A stretch of DNA of 64,000 nucleotides, from the NCBI RefSeq assembly GCF_052857255.1, contig NC_135497.1, forward strand, positions 344,574,183 through 344,638,182. The letters run 5' to 3'. Of this stretch, positions 43,252-55,016 are shown piece after piece. The translations under genes were made by a program, and so were the position numbers. Positions within the stretch are counted from its first letter, which is position 1. Every line of letters begins with the position of its first letter. The stretch is from Amblyomma americanum. Lineage: Eukaryota > Arthropoda > Arachnida > Ixodida > Ixodidae. The notes under the pieces were generated by a model. The model saw only the letters and a program-made list of their open reading frames with translations. It had not been told where the DNA came from and did not search any database.

Positions 43252-44942
43252 AGAGGTTGGTTATATTCTGCGCATTTCTCTATCACCTGATTGATAGTGT
43301 GAATATGATCTATTGTGGAATATCTTTTACGAAAGCCTGCCTGATCATTTGGTTGATTAAAGTCTAACGTTGCCCTGACTCTATTAGCGATTACCTTAGT
43401 AAATACTTTGTAGGCAACGAATAGTAAGCTGATCGGCCTGTAATTTTTCAAGTCCTTGGCGTCTCCCTTCTTATGAATTAAGATAATGTTTGCATTCTTC
43501 CAAGCTTCTGGTACAGTCGAGGTCATAAGGCATTGCGTATACAGGGTGGCTAGTTTTTCAAGCACGATGTCCCCTCCATCCTTCAACAGATCTGCTGTTA
43601 CCTGATCTTCCCCAGCTGCTTTTCCCCTTTTCATTGCTTCTAAGGCTTTCTTTACTTCATCTTTCGTTATTGGCGGGATGACGCATTGCTGTGCACTGCT
43701 GTCTTTCTCATTAGCGCTCTGATTACATTGGCTACTGTACAGGTCTGTGTAGAACTCTTCGGCTACGTTAACTATCTTATCCATATTTTTAATGACATTG
43801 CCCTGCTTGTCTCTTAATGCACACATCTGGTTTTTACCTATGCCTAGTTTCCTCTTCGCTGTTTTTAGGCTACCTCCGTTCTTTATAGCATGCTCGATTC
43901 TCTCCATATTAAACTTCCTTATGTAGGCTACCTTGCGCTTATTTATTAAATTTGATATCTCCGTTAGTTCTATTCTATCGGTAGGGTTAGATGCCCTCAT
44001 GTTTTGGCGTTTCTTAATCAGATCTTTCGTCACCTGAGATAGCTTCCCGGTATCCTTTCGAACTGTCCTACCGCCTACTTCTACTGAGCACTCCGTAATT
44101 ATTGATGTCAGATTATCGTGCATTGAATGAACATTAGGATCATCTTCCTCAGTTAAAGCCGAATATCGGTTTTGCAGCGCTATCCTAAACTCCTGTGCTT
44201 TCCCTCTTACGGCTAACTCGTTAATGGTCTTCCTCTTCACTAGCTTCTTCCGTTCCCTCTTCAAGTCTAAGCTAATTCTAGACCTTACCATTCTGTGGTC
44301 GCTACAACGCACCTTTCTGAGGACGGCCACATCCTTAATGATGCCAGGTTTAGCGCATATCATGAAGTCGATTTCATTTTCAATCTCAATATTGGGGCTC
44401 TTCCAGGTCAATTTCCTGTTTTCTCGTTTGCGGAAGAAGGTATTCATGATCCGTAAATTATTTCTATCCGCAAATTCGACTAATAACTATCCCCTGCTAT
44501 TACTAGAGCCTATCCCAGAGTCACCTACCGCGTGGTCGTCAGAATGCTTCTTGCCCACCTTCGCATTGAAGTCGCCCATCAGTACAGTGTACTGCGATTT
44601 TACTTTATTCATTGCCGATTCTACGTCCTCATAGAAACTTTCAACGGTCTGGTCATCATGGCTGGATGTGGGTGCGTAGGCCTGCACCACTTTCAGCTTG
44701 TACCTCCTATTCAGCCTAATTACTATAGCTGCTACCCTCTCATTAATACTGTAGAACTCCTCCACGTTACCAGCTATATCCTTATTAATGAGGAATCCCA
44801 CACCTAGTTCTCGTCTATCCTCTAACCCGCGATAGCACAGTATGTGTCCGTCCTTTAGTACTGTATACGCCTCACCTGTCCTCCTACCTTCGCTAAGCCC
44901 TATCACATCCCATTTAATTCCCGCTAGTTCCTCAAACAGCAC
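43252..44942 (-). pseudogene. RTE LINE ORF, 5' half (endonuclease and RT start)
   Basis: Endonuclease motifs IKWDVIGLSEGRR, VVQAYAPTSSHDD, TVLMGDFNAKVGKK and CSDHRMVRSRI, then a linker and the RT fingers (NANIILIHKKGDAKDLKNYRPISLL, NQPNDQAGFRKRYST). An in-frame TAG at 44484-44486 interrupts it just before LLVEFADRNN. The ORF probably began slightly upstream, as FNAEL-like sequence is visible near 44970 in another frame. Confidence 0.85.
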
Positions 44943-45224
44943 TGCTAGGCTAGCCTCACTAGCTAAAGTTCTGCGTTAAACGTTGCCAGGTTCAGATTCC
45001 AATGGCGGCCTGTCCGGAGCCAGAGATTCTTAGCACCCTCCGCTGACCGCCGCCGTGGTCAGTTGCTCTGCAGCCGCTGGGAACTGAGGGCCGAGGGTTA
45101 ATTGGTTTGATCATAGAAGGTTGTGGCCAAATCCTGCTCTGGTGAGAGAGTACGTTGTCGGTTCTGGTCACCGAGATCAGGCCGCACTCCAGGCCTGGTT
45201 ATGCAATTCCATCGACACGCGGAT

Positions 45225-45335
45225 TTTTTTTTAACCCGGTGGAGAATTCCGCGGCACCAGGATTTGAGCCCCGGTCCTCTTGCACGCGAGGCGGATGTTC
45301 CACCTCTACGCCATCGCTCTCACATTACTGTGACG
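45225..45335 (-). repeat. tRNA-like head upstream of the RTE LINE
   Basis: On the minus strand GCGATGGCGTAGAGGTGGAA resembles an A box and GGGGCTCAAATCCTGG a B box, spaced about as in a tRNA. It lies immediately upstream of the RTE leader in the same direction. Either a SINE head next to the LINE or a Pol III-type promoter region of the LINE. Confidence 0.5.
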
Positions 45336-47716
45336 AAAAACGCTCCTCAACAATTCGTTTACGGATTCTGAAGTCATTATGTGTGTCCTGCGGCCGTGGC
45401 TGTGCAGATGCCCCCGCTGTTCCAACAGGAACTGCGGCAAGAGACGGCTGTGTGAAGCTGGAAGGCTGGACATCTGGAGGGATTGGATCCACTAGGTGCA
45501 GGCTCAAGTTGTGGAGGGCAGGGCGGCACATGCATTTATCACGAGCGCAGAAGTGAATTCTTTATCTGAAGTTTCATATCCAGGCATGGAAAGCGCCTTT
45601 TCCAAATCCCAAAAACCCTCTCTACGCTGTTTCGTGTCCTCTTCTGTGAGGTGTTGTACCTAGGAAAAAAAATATTGGCTAAAATGCTACAGTGCTCAAA
45701 GCAGCAGCAATTTTCTACACAGTGCTATTGTATTTATAGCTTACCTTCTCTCTGCACTGCTTTTAGGGTCGATAAATGGAGTCATAAGGTAATGGCTACA
45801 CGCATAGCCTGAGTCTCCAAGCAGAATTCCAGGCACGGCACCATTTTCGAACCGGGCTATTGCATGGCTGTTGTCGATGATACGACTGTCACGGGCTGAG
45901 CCGGGCCAGCTGGCTACGACGTCAAAAAATTGAAGCCGAAGCCCTGTGATTGCCTGTGAAAAGAGATTCCCTTGTCATCAACCCTTTCAAACTATTGCAA
46001 GCCGCTCACAATGCAGGCAATCTACTCCAGTATCATTAAGTGTTACATTCACAATGTCACTGTGGATTGATAACGCCAGTTTGGAGGCTGCTTCTCCTTG
46101 GTCGAGCTGTGAGTTGTAATGCCACAAGTGTGTGACATCTGGCTTGGTAGTAACAAAGTTGGGAAACCACAGCCGACGTCAGAGACTGCCTCTGCTGTCG
46201 GCCCATCTCCAACCCACTTCTTTGGTGAGACGCACGCCTCAACATGGTCAATAGCAGCAAGCCGTTCTCAATACAGGCAACCTATGCCAGTATCATAATG
46301 AGTTCCATTCGCAATATCACTGTGGCTTTGTAACACCAGTTTGGAAGCTGCTTGTCCTTGGTCGAGATGTGAGTTGTAATGCCACAAGTGTATGACGTCT
46401 CGCTTGGTAGCAACAAAGCTGGGAAACCACAGCGGACGTCAGAGACTGCCTCTGTTGTCGGCCCATTTCCAAGCCACTTCTTTGGTGAGACGCACACCTC
46501 AAAGCGGTCAATAGCAGCAAGCCGCTCTCAATACAGGTACCCTACGCCAGTATCATAACGAGTTCCATTCGCAATATCACTGTGACTTTGTAACACCAGT
46601 TTGGAACCTGCTTGTCATTGGTCGAGATGTGAGTTGTAGTGGTACCAGTGAATGTTGTTAGGCTAGCTAGTGACGTGAAAAAACTGCAGGTTAGGCTTTA
46701 CAACGGTTGCTGCTGATGAAAAAAAAGGAGTTTACTCCATCAAGCCAAATTGATAGCCCTCATAACTTGGTCACTTTCACCCGATTAGTACGGCAACAAA
46801 ACATTTAAAAGTAATCACATGACAACAGCTTAAGCAGCACTATTAGTTACATTGCATGTAGTGAACTGAAATGAAATAACTGCAATGCTTTTATTAAGTA
46901 GAAGGTTACGAAGGTAAGCTTGATGTGTTCATGCTGTTATTGTTTTTAAATGCATTTCTCTGCAACTTGATATAAAAGAACATACAGCCCAATTTTTGTA
47001 GATAAGGTAAAATAAATAATGCGAACCCAAGTGGAAAAACAAAAGCCCACTGCTAATGCTGCTAAAGCTGAGGGCTTTAGCAGAAGGCTGCTAAAAGGTA
47101 GGAGATAGAACTGAGCATATACCTGAACATTGAAGGAAAAATATCCTTTTCTGTTCCGGAACACCTCGGCGTCGTTGCCCCCGGGACTCTTTATGCGCAC
47201 GTGAGTGCAATCCAAGCAGCCAGTCACTCCCGGAAACTGTCCCATTCTGTAAAATTCCTGCATTACTTGAGGGGCTTTCGTGCAGTCAGGGAGCTTTACC
47301 AGCGCCGGAAACAATCTTGCTGCGATCATAGTTGTAACGCGCCCCACGATTCGCGATACCGTTGGCTGAGATATATTTACGAGGTCTCCGCTAACGACCT
47401 GGACGGTTCCAGTGCCGTAAAAGCGCAGTGTTACTAGCACTTGCAGGAGCAGCGGCATGGGGCAGCCGCAGTTCTCGATGTTCGCTTCCAGCGGAAGCAT
47501 TTCCAGCCGCTGCAGAACGGCTGGTTTCGTGAATCGGTGCCGGCCAAGGAACTCGCCGTCTCCGTATACTTCCATTGGGTTGGTGCGGTCCCTGAGCATG
47601 TGTTGTAATGCTTTTGCATATGGGCGACCATCGCGGCTTTCAATTTCCCTTGCGAGGGCGAAGAAATCAACGAACGCCGAGAAACTTTCGTGGTGGTCAG
47701 CCATTTTGGATCCCAT
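45325..47716 (-). pseudogene. HARBI1-like Harbinger transposase, three exons
   Basis: Exon 1 (47716-47123) starts at ATG and ends TTCAG/GTATAT: helix-turn-helix near residues 108-125 (SGDLVNISQPTVSRIV), then catalytic D169 in GVTGCLDCTHVRIKSPGG and RNRKGYFSFNVQ. Exon 2 (45953-45745) opens after TTTTCACAG in phase with the second aspartate region (FFDVVASWPGSARDSRI) and GDSGYAC; donor GAAG/GTAAGC. Exon 3 (45659-45325) opens after TTTCCTAG with the catalytic E in NSVERVFGIWKRRF. Exon 3 has two small frameshifts, one from a doubled GCCCT, and ends RKRIVEERFSSQ. DDE nuclease that excises and inserts the element. Intron 1 holds 260-base repeats. Confidence 0.85.
46001..46660. repeat. Tandem repeat, 260-base period
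   Basis: Units start at 46001, 46261 and 46521 (each GCCGCTCACA/GCCGTTCTCA/GCCGCTCTCA); the third is partial and diverges after about 46650. Located in intron 1 of the transposase gene. Copies two and three are more alike than either is to copy one. Confidence 0.85.
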
Positions 47717-47857
47717 AAGTTGCGCGTTAAGGTAGCCCGCGAGCTACTTTAGAAATGCGCCCTTACCCTTTAGTTAAGATCGCGAAAAAGTTCAGTTTAA
47801 GTTCAAGTTTGGATTCTGAAACACGTTTTCGCGCTGTTAAGTGGTGGAAGGGAGAAG

Positions 47858-47889
47858 ATAAGTATAAGAACCGTTTGTGAATACGGGGG
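47858..47889 (-). repeat. Right terminal inverted repeat of the Harbinger element
   Basis: Inverse of 24486-24517 with two mismatches; followed by TTA at 47890-47892. Confidence 0.8.
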
Positions 47890-47892
47890 TTA

Positions 47893-48486
47893 GAGTAAGA
47901 TTTTTTGGGGATAGCATGGGGCGAAACTGAAAATAAGTGCGTTCAAATTTAGTTTACAGGCATTCGAAAAGTTTTCGTTCACACAAAGTTCAAAGGCGGA
48001 CGCCTTGGCTTACCTCGGGGGAGTGGAGTTTCTATTCAAAGGAGACAAATATTTTCAAAAAGAAAAAAAAATTCTGACTACTTAATTTTTCTTGCGCTAA
48101 GCAGTTAAAAGAGGCGAGATTACTACAGAAATTACTACAAGCGGAACACAGCGCCCCAAATAGCATTGCTTACGACCCTTCTAGCGTGGGGCTAAATCCT
48201 GAACGCCATCAACGACGTGGAATACCGAACCCTCAGTTGTTACTAGGATTGGCAAAGCCTGGTCTGCATTTGAGTCCAGTGCCACCCAGAGGAGTTAAGA
48301 ATTGCATCTTTTCAATCGAGTAATTACATCTGCTGATCCAGGAAAAACTGAAGAGGTTTTTTATGCTCTGAACACTCTTATGCAGCCATTGCGATTTAAG
48401 GCCTCCTTAATTGCCTCCTCCTTAACGTTTTCAGCCAACGTGGTTAAAGTGGCAATTATCTGGCCTTCTACACTCTGTTCATATAG
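47893..48486. other. No gene recognised
   Basis: AT-rich noncoding sequence between the Harbinger end and the 3' end of the next LINE. The LINE's 3' untranslated region must lie here, but its end cannot be fixed. Confidence 0.4.
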
Positions 48487-50269
48487 CTAGGTAATACAGT
48501 AGCGTACACCAAAAATGCGAACATTGTGCGGGTATGAGTGACTACGGCAAGAACGCGTGCAGTCTAGAACATGACGTAAATCATAAAGTAAAATGGAACC
48601 GGCGACCACGCAAATTTCCACTGCACAGAGGCTCACCAAAGTTCGCTCACGAGTGCGCGCACTGCCCTGCGGCCACAATAGCGTCTTGATAGAGTCTGGT
48701 AGTATGCCCTGCGTCCTATAGGCCGCGAGCATATCGCGACGAGCATCGGCGAAAGCGGCACAGTGAAGGAGCAGGTGTTCTAGTGTTTCCACTGCGCCAC
48801 ATCCTTCACACACATCACTCGTTGCGATTCCGTGACGCACCCGTCGTTCTACGAGCCACACGCAGCCAATGCGCGCGCGGAGTATCATTACACGTTGTGA
48901 CCGTGTAAGTGCGCGACAGCCGGTGATACTGTCGATGCGCTCACCTCCTGCGATGCGTGTGTCAGGGTGCTGCTTTCGGAGATGGTCGTGGATGGACGCA
49001 CGCACGTACTCCAGCGCAAGGGGCAGATCGCTGGCAGGTAGTTGGTGCGCAGCGGTCGCGAGGTCGTCAGCTTCTTCGTTGCCGCCGATGCCGCAGTGAC
49101 CGGGCACCCATTGTGCACGCACGGTACAACCTCTCTGCGCGAGGCGCTCGATGCGCGAGCGAATTTCCCGCACTAGTGGGGTAACGCGGCCGTTAGATTG
49201 CAGGCGGCTGAGGGCGGCGTGGGAGTCGCACAGCAGAGCACTCCTGGGCGGCGGAGGGCCGAGGGTGAGGAGCAGGTCCAGGCCGAGCCGGATCCCCATC
49301 AATTCCGCCGCAGTGGAGGAGCCCAGGAAGGGTGCGTGCTGCTGGTTGTGCAGCCGCAGGGCGGGAATGGTAGCCGCCGCTGCAAGGGAGCAGCTGTCGC
49401 GGGCCACTGAGCCGTCGGTGTACACGAGGAGATGGTCCTAGAGCTCCTCGTGTATGACGGCTCTGGCCAGCTGCTGCACAGCACAGAGAGGTGTGCTCCG
49501 CTTTCCCACAATGCCGACGATCTCTCGCTGAACCTGCGAGGCAGCAGGCCAGGGCGAGCAGGAGCCGTAGGGGGTGGGCTTTTTGTCAATTGCTCATACT
49601 TGATCAGCGCCGCGCCCATTCGTGAGCGCGGGTGCGAGCGCATACGCTGCAGCAGCGAGCCGCCGTCCGGTGCGCGGTGAAGCCGGTGGATGCGATTCAG
49701 TGCCCTGCGAGCTGCTTGGAGCTCAAGTGGCCACGCTCCTGCCTCGGTCAACGTTGCGGCGCACTGCGAGTTTTTCGGCAGGCCTAGGCACACGCGCAGG
49801 GACTTGCGGTGCTGGAGCTCGAGTTTCTTCCAGCACAGCTTGCGCACCGTGACGAGCGGCAGCGCATAGAGCACCGCCCCCAAAGCTACGACATTGTATA
49901 GCCGCAGCGCGGCTTACTGGGAGATGCCGTGGCCTCGAGCGGTGAGCTTGTGCACGGTGGCGGTGATCCTCTTCATCTGCAGACAGGCCTTGGTCGCCGC
50001 GGGGCGGAAGGAAAAGCACCAGGCGATGTCCAGGCCAAGGTACTGCACCGATTTACGCCAAGGAATCGGAGTGCCGTCCATTGACAGTGGCGCAAGGTGT
50101 GCGCGCGTGCGCGAAATGCAGGCCATGGCCACCGATTTGTCCGCGCTCAGCGACAAACCAAGGCCGCGCAAGCTGGCATCGATTGCGGTCAAGGCTCCCT
50201 GAAGGCACCCCCGCACGCGGAACGCCTTGCCCGGTGGTCCCCGGCACCACAGAGCTATGTCGTCTGCAT
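48487..50269 (-). pseudogene. LINE ORF, 3' part: RT catalytic motif, RNase H, zinc-knuckle-like end
   Basis: Begins at the catalytic YADDIALWC, then the thumb region (LSLSADKSVAMACIS, WRKSVQYLGLDI). One TAA-type stop at 49914-49916 and a frameshift near 49440 interrupt it. RNase H: VYTDGSVARDS, SSTAAELMGIRLGLDLL, LLCDSHAALSRL, and WVPGHCGIGGNEEADDLA. The C-terminal CEGCGAVETLEHLLLHC is the Cys/His segment common in I and R1 groups. The last codon is near 48487. Confidence 0.85.
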
Positions 50270-50271
50270 AT

Positions 50272-50310
50272 TCGCAAGTTCCGTAGATGGTGGCGCCGCG
50301 CACCGGTGAG
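50272..50310 (+). repeat. Left terminal inverted repeat of the ISL2EU-type element
   Basis: TCGCAAGTTCCGTAGATGG, then a GGCGCC block. Partner at the right end 58933-58971 (reverse complement TCGGAAGTTCCACGGGC). Confidence 0.7.
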
Positions 50311-50432
50311 GCCGAGAAACGCCACAGAGATGATCGGCGCGAGCAAGCGCAGGCGTGTGTGCGGGAGCTAGGACTTCGCAGTTTTTTACTTTGTTCGAGC
50401 TGCGCGTCAGCGGCGTCTTAAGGCTGTTTGCG

Positions 50433-53400
50433 ATGGAAAAAAGAAGAAAGTACAAGAGCAACAGGATGTGCTGCGTGCCCCAGTGCACAAACCGGGCAGT
50501 GTGCGGACAAACAAGTCTGCATTCTTTTCCCGCTGACGCCCGTCTGAAAAAGCTGTGGGTGATTAAGCTGCGCATCTGGAAACGTGTGACACCGCCGATG
50601 AAGGTGTGCAGTGCCCACTTTGTGGAGGACGACTTCTTTTGGAGCCGTATTGGTAAGCGATGCGCTATTCATTTCACTATTATGCAAGCACAAATCGACT
50701 GTCTAGCGCAAATATCTCTGCAGTGTATGTGCGCAAGGAATGAGCGGGCGACCAATGCAGATCTCAGGCTGTAGAAGGGAGCTGCAACAAAATGCGTCGC
50801 TAAGCTGGGAAGTTGGCGTCAAGCTGTGCATTTGTGTAAATGCACAATCGTGAGATCTTTTCTGCCCACTAACAGCTGCTCATTTGTATGATGGTACCCG
50901 CCGCGATGGCTCAGTGGCTTTGGCGTTCGGCTCGTGATCGCAATGTCGCGGGCGAAATGCAAAAAAAAACGCCCATGTTTTCTGCGATGTGAGCTCACGT
51001 TAAATAACCCTACATAGTCTACATTAATTCAGAGTCCTCCACTACGGCAACCTCTCATTAGCTGAGCCGCTTCGCGACCTGAAACCCACAATGCACAATG
51101 TGAGGTCACTTATGCTCATTGGTACCGTCGCGGGAATACACAAGCAGACGTGGGCACAAGTTTCTTGTTAATTTCTGCTTAAAGCGAATATCACTGTCTG
51201 AGTCACCCACTACGGTGAAATAACAGCCTGTGAAGGTGGTGCAGGGTAGCTATGATACAGTTCAGCGTAGTGTGCGATGCCGCATTCTACCACTGTCTTT
51301 TGCTGCAGTTCTATGCACGGAGCACCCTCAATGGAAGCAATATATGGTTGTACTTAAACAACTGTGTAATGCATCTTTTGTCAGTAATTCCTGCAGCAGT
51401 CCTAGTGAAGTGCTGCATCAGTTTGCAAAAATTAGTAGCTTGTGCAGAGTGAAGCAACTAATGATAGCATTTCTGTCTTAACAGTGCCGCACTTTCAAAC
51501 CATTGTCAGAGATAGAAGGCGTAGCTGCATTGAGCTAGGAGGTAATTCATAATTTACTCTACAGATGCAAACATATAGACACCAGTTCGCAAGAGGCTCA
51601 AGAAAACTGCTATACCTTCACAATGCCTACCAAACAGAACTCACGACCACCAGGACCTTCAAAGAGCACAAGCATCAGCAGCCCGTGCTGCGCGAGCATC
51701 CGCTAGGGATAGCCACGGTAAGTTATTTTCAAACCTGGCTGAGACATGGTTGCATTATTGCCAAATTTCTTTATTAGATGCTAATTTCATTCAGTCAAGC
51801 ACTTCGCTTTTTTATAAGTCTACGCTGTACAAATTACAATACACTAGAAACAACTGACGCATACACCTTTCTAAAATCTAAGGTACACAACAGATTACAC
51901 AACTTAATGCAGTGGCACTCTTATTTCTTTGTTATGGCAGAGAAATGTGCGTGTTCATTTTTTTTCAGTGATGCTACCCGAACGCAGTGGTATCTCGGAC
52001 CTGTCCTCTCCACCATTGGCCCCTTCAGATGGAGATACATCTACAGGGATGTCTGCGGTGAGCATTGACTTACCACATTTGTCTAGTTTGAAGCATTACT
52101 TTCCCTCTGAAAATTCTCACATACTCTTTATCAGCTGTCAATTTCCTGCACCATCCTTTGCATCTCTCGTCATTCAGGTGGCATGTGCAGACAGTGACAC
52201 TATCCCTTAAGCCTTCGTTAAGGCATATTGATAACATCCGCTGTGAAATACAAAACCCCTTGGTAAAAGATTAACATCTAATGAACCACAGTGTGGCGCA
52301 TGTGCAACTCATAAATTTCTGCAGAAATGTTGTGCAGCTGAGGGACGCATTAATAGCTAAATATTAACATTGCAGTAAAAATATTCCTTTGCATGGAACA
52401 TAGAAAACTGAGAAGTATGTAAAAGGTATGTTACTACTCTTTGTGCCTATTTTAGTGCTCATGTTGTAGCTACATCTTTTTCTTCAGTTGCTGGTGTGTG
52501 GAAATTTGTTTTGTCAAGGTGTGCTAACCCAACCATAACGAGACAGAGGGAGCCTGCAAGCACTGATGGGCAGTTTTTGAGAGTTAGGAGTATGAATAAT
52601 TGAAAATCACTTGTTCCAGTACCAAGTTGTGCCTGTTGCATGAGCCTCGCAGTGATTGTTCTTCGGGGTGTAATGTAAAACACTAATAAGATTTGTTTGT
52701 GCATAAGATGGGGAAAGAGGACAGTCCCAGCTTGATTTGTAGATAACGAGGCGAGCTGAAAATTATGACATGTAGGTATGTCTGGCTTCTGTATTTGTTA
52801 ACCGTGCAACTTTAAATGTTTATTCTCCAGATGCTACTGCAGCAAATTGCAGTACCAGCAGCATGTTTCACAGCATACTTGTCATCCTGGCCTGAAATGC
52901 TGGCTCAGATTTAGAAGGAATTTTGATATTTTTCGTTTAATGCCTTGCCCATAAACATCTTTCAATGCAGGTGGAAGATGATTGGCATGCAGCTGCATTT
53001 CATCCTGCCCCCCATGATTTCGAGACTGTGCCCAATCCAACAATGACGGATGCTGAAGTGGCAGAGGTCATGCTTCAGCTAGCAGGGCACAGCCACACCT
53101 ACACAGACAAAGGTGTACAAGTTGATACACTTTCTGCTCCGCAAAGAAAGAGGAAGGTTGTTGAATTACTGACAACAGATGTAGCTGTGTGAGTCTTCAC
53201 TGGTGTGAAGTCAAAAAGTGCGCCTTTAGCTATTTCAGAAGAGGTGGCATTGGTAGACGAAATGACCACGGACATTCCTGTGTATGAGCGTGTTGTTCTT
53301 GCACTTGTACGCCTAAAAACATGCCTGTCACTAAACTGCCTTGCCACACTATTCTGTACAAGTAAAACGACAGTGCAGAAGCATTTCTATGGCACCCTTC

Positions 53401-54043
53401 GCATCCTTGCTGCCATACTCAAAGCAGCCATTCCATGGCCATCAAAAAATGAAATAATGCTGAATATACCTCTTTGCTTTGCTCAATTTCAGGAGGTGCG
53501 GGTTGTCCTAGATTGCACAGAAGTGCAGGTAGAGAAATCGCACTGTCAGTCTTGCCGCATCCTGACATATTCTTATTACAAGGGAACACACACGGCTAAG
53601 GCACTTGTTGGGGTGTCACCTGCTGGCCTTATAACATTCATTAGTAATGGATTTGGAGGTCGTGCATCGGATAAAGCTTGTGTGCTAAAGTCCAATGTGT
53701 TGGACAAGCTGAAAAGCTTCGAAGATGACGTAATGGTTGGCAAAGACTTCTGCATTGACATGTGTGCAAAACGGGGCCTTGGTGTGGTACAGCCACCATT
53801 CCTGCGCTCTGAAGAGCAGTTCTCAGCTGAGGATGCGACTAAAACAGTTCACATTGCCAGAGCTCGAGTGCATGTGGAGAGAGCCATTCAACGCATGAAG
53901 GTGTTCAAGGTGCTTAAGGGGCCGATTCCGTGGATCTTGTTGGGGCGCTCGACCAAATCATGGTTATTATAGCAGGCATTGTTAACCTGTCAGCTCCGAT
54001 ATTGTCTGAAAAACGATTTAGTGGGGGTGTCCAGTTGCAGTAA
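50433..54043 (+). pseudogene. THAP-DDE_Tnp_4 transposase, about four exons
   Basis: Exon 1 (50433-50652) encodes a THAP finger: CCVPQC, FPADARLKKLWVIK, and KVCSAHFVEDDFF (C2CH ligands CxxxC...CxxH); donor ATTG/GTAAGC. Exon 2 (about 51565-51720, donor CACG/GTAAGT) carries KRLKKTAIPSQCLP, a usual post-THAP segment, with a TAG four codons in. Exon 3 (51969-52058) is a linker. Exon 4 (52973-54043) has an in-frame TGA at 53190-53192, then FTGVKS, a helix-turn-helix (LALVRLKTCLSLNCLATLF) and the DDE core: D in VVLDCTEVQVEK, D in GGRASDKA and E in RVHVERAIQR. A frameshift near 53935 precedes the end (RFSGGVQLQ). Phases of exons 1-4 agree. Cut-and-paste transposase in the nucleus. Confidence 0.85.
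50898..51110 (+). repeat. tRNA-derived SINE in transposase intron 1
   Basis: CCGCCGCGATGGCTCAGTGG head, then the tick SINE body (gcgatgtgagctcacgttaa, gagtcctccactacggc, ctgagccgcttcgcgacc). Same family as the SINE at 57478-57677. Confidence 0.7.
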
Positions 54044-54265
54044 TTCTTTCAGTGTAATTGTGATTATTGGATTGTAAGGTTAGCACCATGGTCATATTTT
54101 TTTGCACTGTCTTCAAAATACCTTACTACAAATCAACTGTCTGCAACTAACACTATTGTTTGCTGTGGCCTTTTCACCACTTAATGCAGTTTATCAGGCC
54201 TCATACGCCCTGGCATAACGAAGAATTGTTCTAATCATAAAATGCTTGTAGCTCCCATTCTCAGC

Positions 54266-55011
54266 AAATTCAGGCAAACATCGCCTGTTTGCAAAAGTCC
54301 CTATCAGATTGGTTTGGCTCAATTTCTGGGATTTCATGTCCTAAAGTGACTCGGGCTATGAGAGGCGTCGTAGTAGAGGGTTCCGAAATTTTGTCTGCCT
54401 GGGGTTTCTTTAACATGTGCCGACATAGTATAGCATACACGCCCTATCATTTTGCCTCCATCAAAATGCGGCAGCTGTGATTGGGTTCATGGCAAGCAGA
54501 AAATAACTTCAGGACTGAGTATGATTCAATCCAGCACTGGCACCAAAAGATCTGCTTCAGTTTCTCCTGCTGCGGCAAACTTGGCTGTCGCCACAGCTTC
54601 TCATATGGTGTGTTTTACTCATAACATTTTGCACTGTGTATCGTTGTCCTCATCTTTCATCATTTTTCTGTGCTTCCAAATGCTTGAATCCAATTGTGTG
54701 CGCTACTGCCGCCGTGCCTGTGCAACGGAGCCAGTCATGCTTACAGATACAAGACCTCGACAAGGTCTCTGCAGCTTTATTTAGGTAGACATGAAAGTGA
54801 GAAAAAGAGCAAGGAGGCCAAACTCGTCACTACGACCAGGAAAGAGCTAGTCAGTGCTATTGTGTGCCGAACAGCAAAACTAATTAGGAATGCTAAGCGC
54901 ACTGCCTGTCAGCAGCAGCCAAAGCAGCTGAACGCACCGGCAGATAAATCACAAGAAGTGGCGACTGAAGGCGACCTGGTGATATCAGGCAAAGACCGTG
55001 ACCTATACTAA
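54266..55011 (+). CDS. Unrecognised third coding segment of the ISL2EU-type element
   Basis: Plus-strand frames with coding-like composition follow the transposase. 54266-54480 encodes SLSDWFGSISGISCPKVTRA and FFNMCRHSIAYTPYHFASIK. An overlapping frame has KCGSCDWVHGKQK (54460-54605), and 54760-55011 encodes a Lys-rich C-terminus (SEKKSKEAKLVTTTRKELVS) ending in TAA at about 55010. Splice-like signals (TTCAG at 54265, an ATG/GTGTG near 54608) suggest two exons with one frameshift. I do not recognise the family. It could be the C-terminal exons of the transposase gene or a separate small protein. Confidence 0.35.
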
Positions 55012-55016
55012 TGTGT

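Larger units (their letters stand above)
36229..45335 (-). mobile_element. RTE-clade LINE split by a gypsy element
   Basis: The minus strand carries an APE endonuclease and RT in one ORF (44942 to 36253), interrupted by the gypsy element 37312-43247. The 3' end is a run of ATG/TGA triplets (36229-36243), typical of RTE LINEs. A 5' leader of about 300 bases precedes the ORF and is itself preceded by a tRNA-like head (45225-45335). One stop lies in the endonuclease region. Confidence 0.85.
24486..47889. mobile_element. Harbinger DNA transposon, 23.4 kb with nested insertions
   Basis: The ends are inverted repeats of 32 bases (24486-24517 and 47858-47889, two mismatches) starting CCCCCGTATTCAC, and both are flanked by TTA, the usual three-base Harbinger duplication. 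Near the left end begins a plus-strand Myb/SANT-like gene; near the right end a minus-strand HARBI1-like transposase. Harbinger elements are known to encode exactly this pair. Without the P-like transposon, CR1-like LINE and RTE LINE (with its gypsy passenger) the element would be about 7 kb. The alternative is two related elements each keeping one end; complementary gene content and matching TTA argue against it. Confidence 0.75.

Noticed and set aside
46001..46660. CRISPR-like array
   Set aside because: Repeats are 260-base tandem units without spacers, in eukaryotic transposon DNA.
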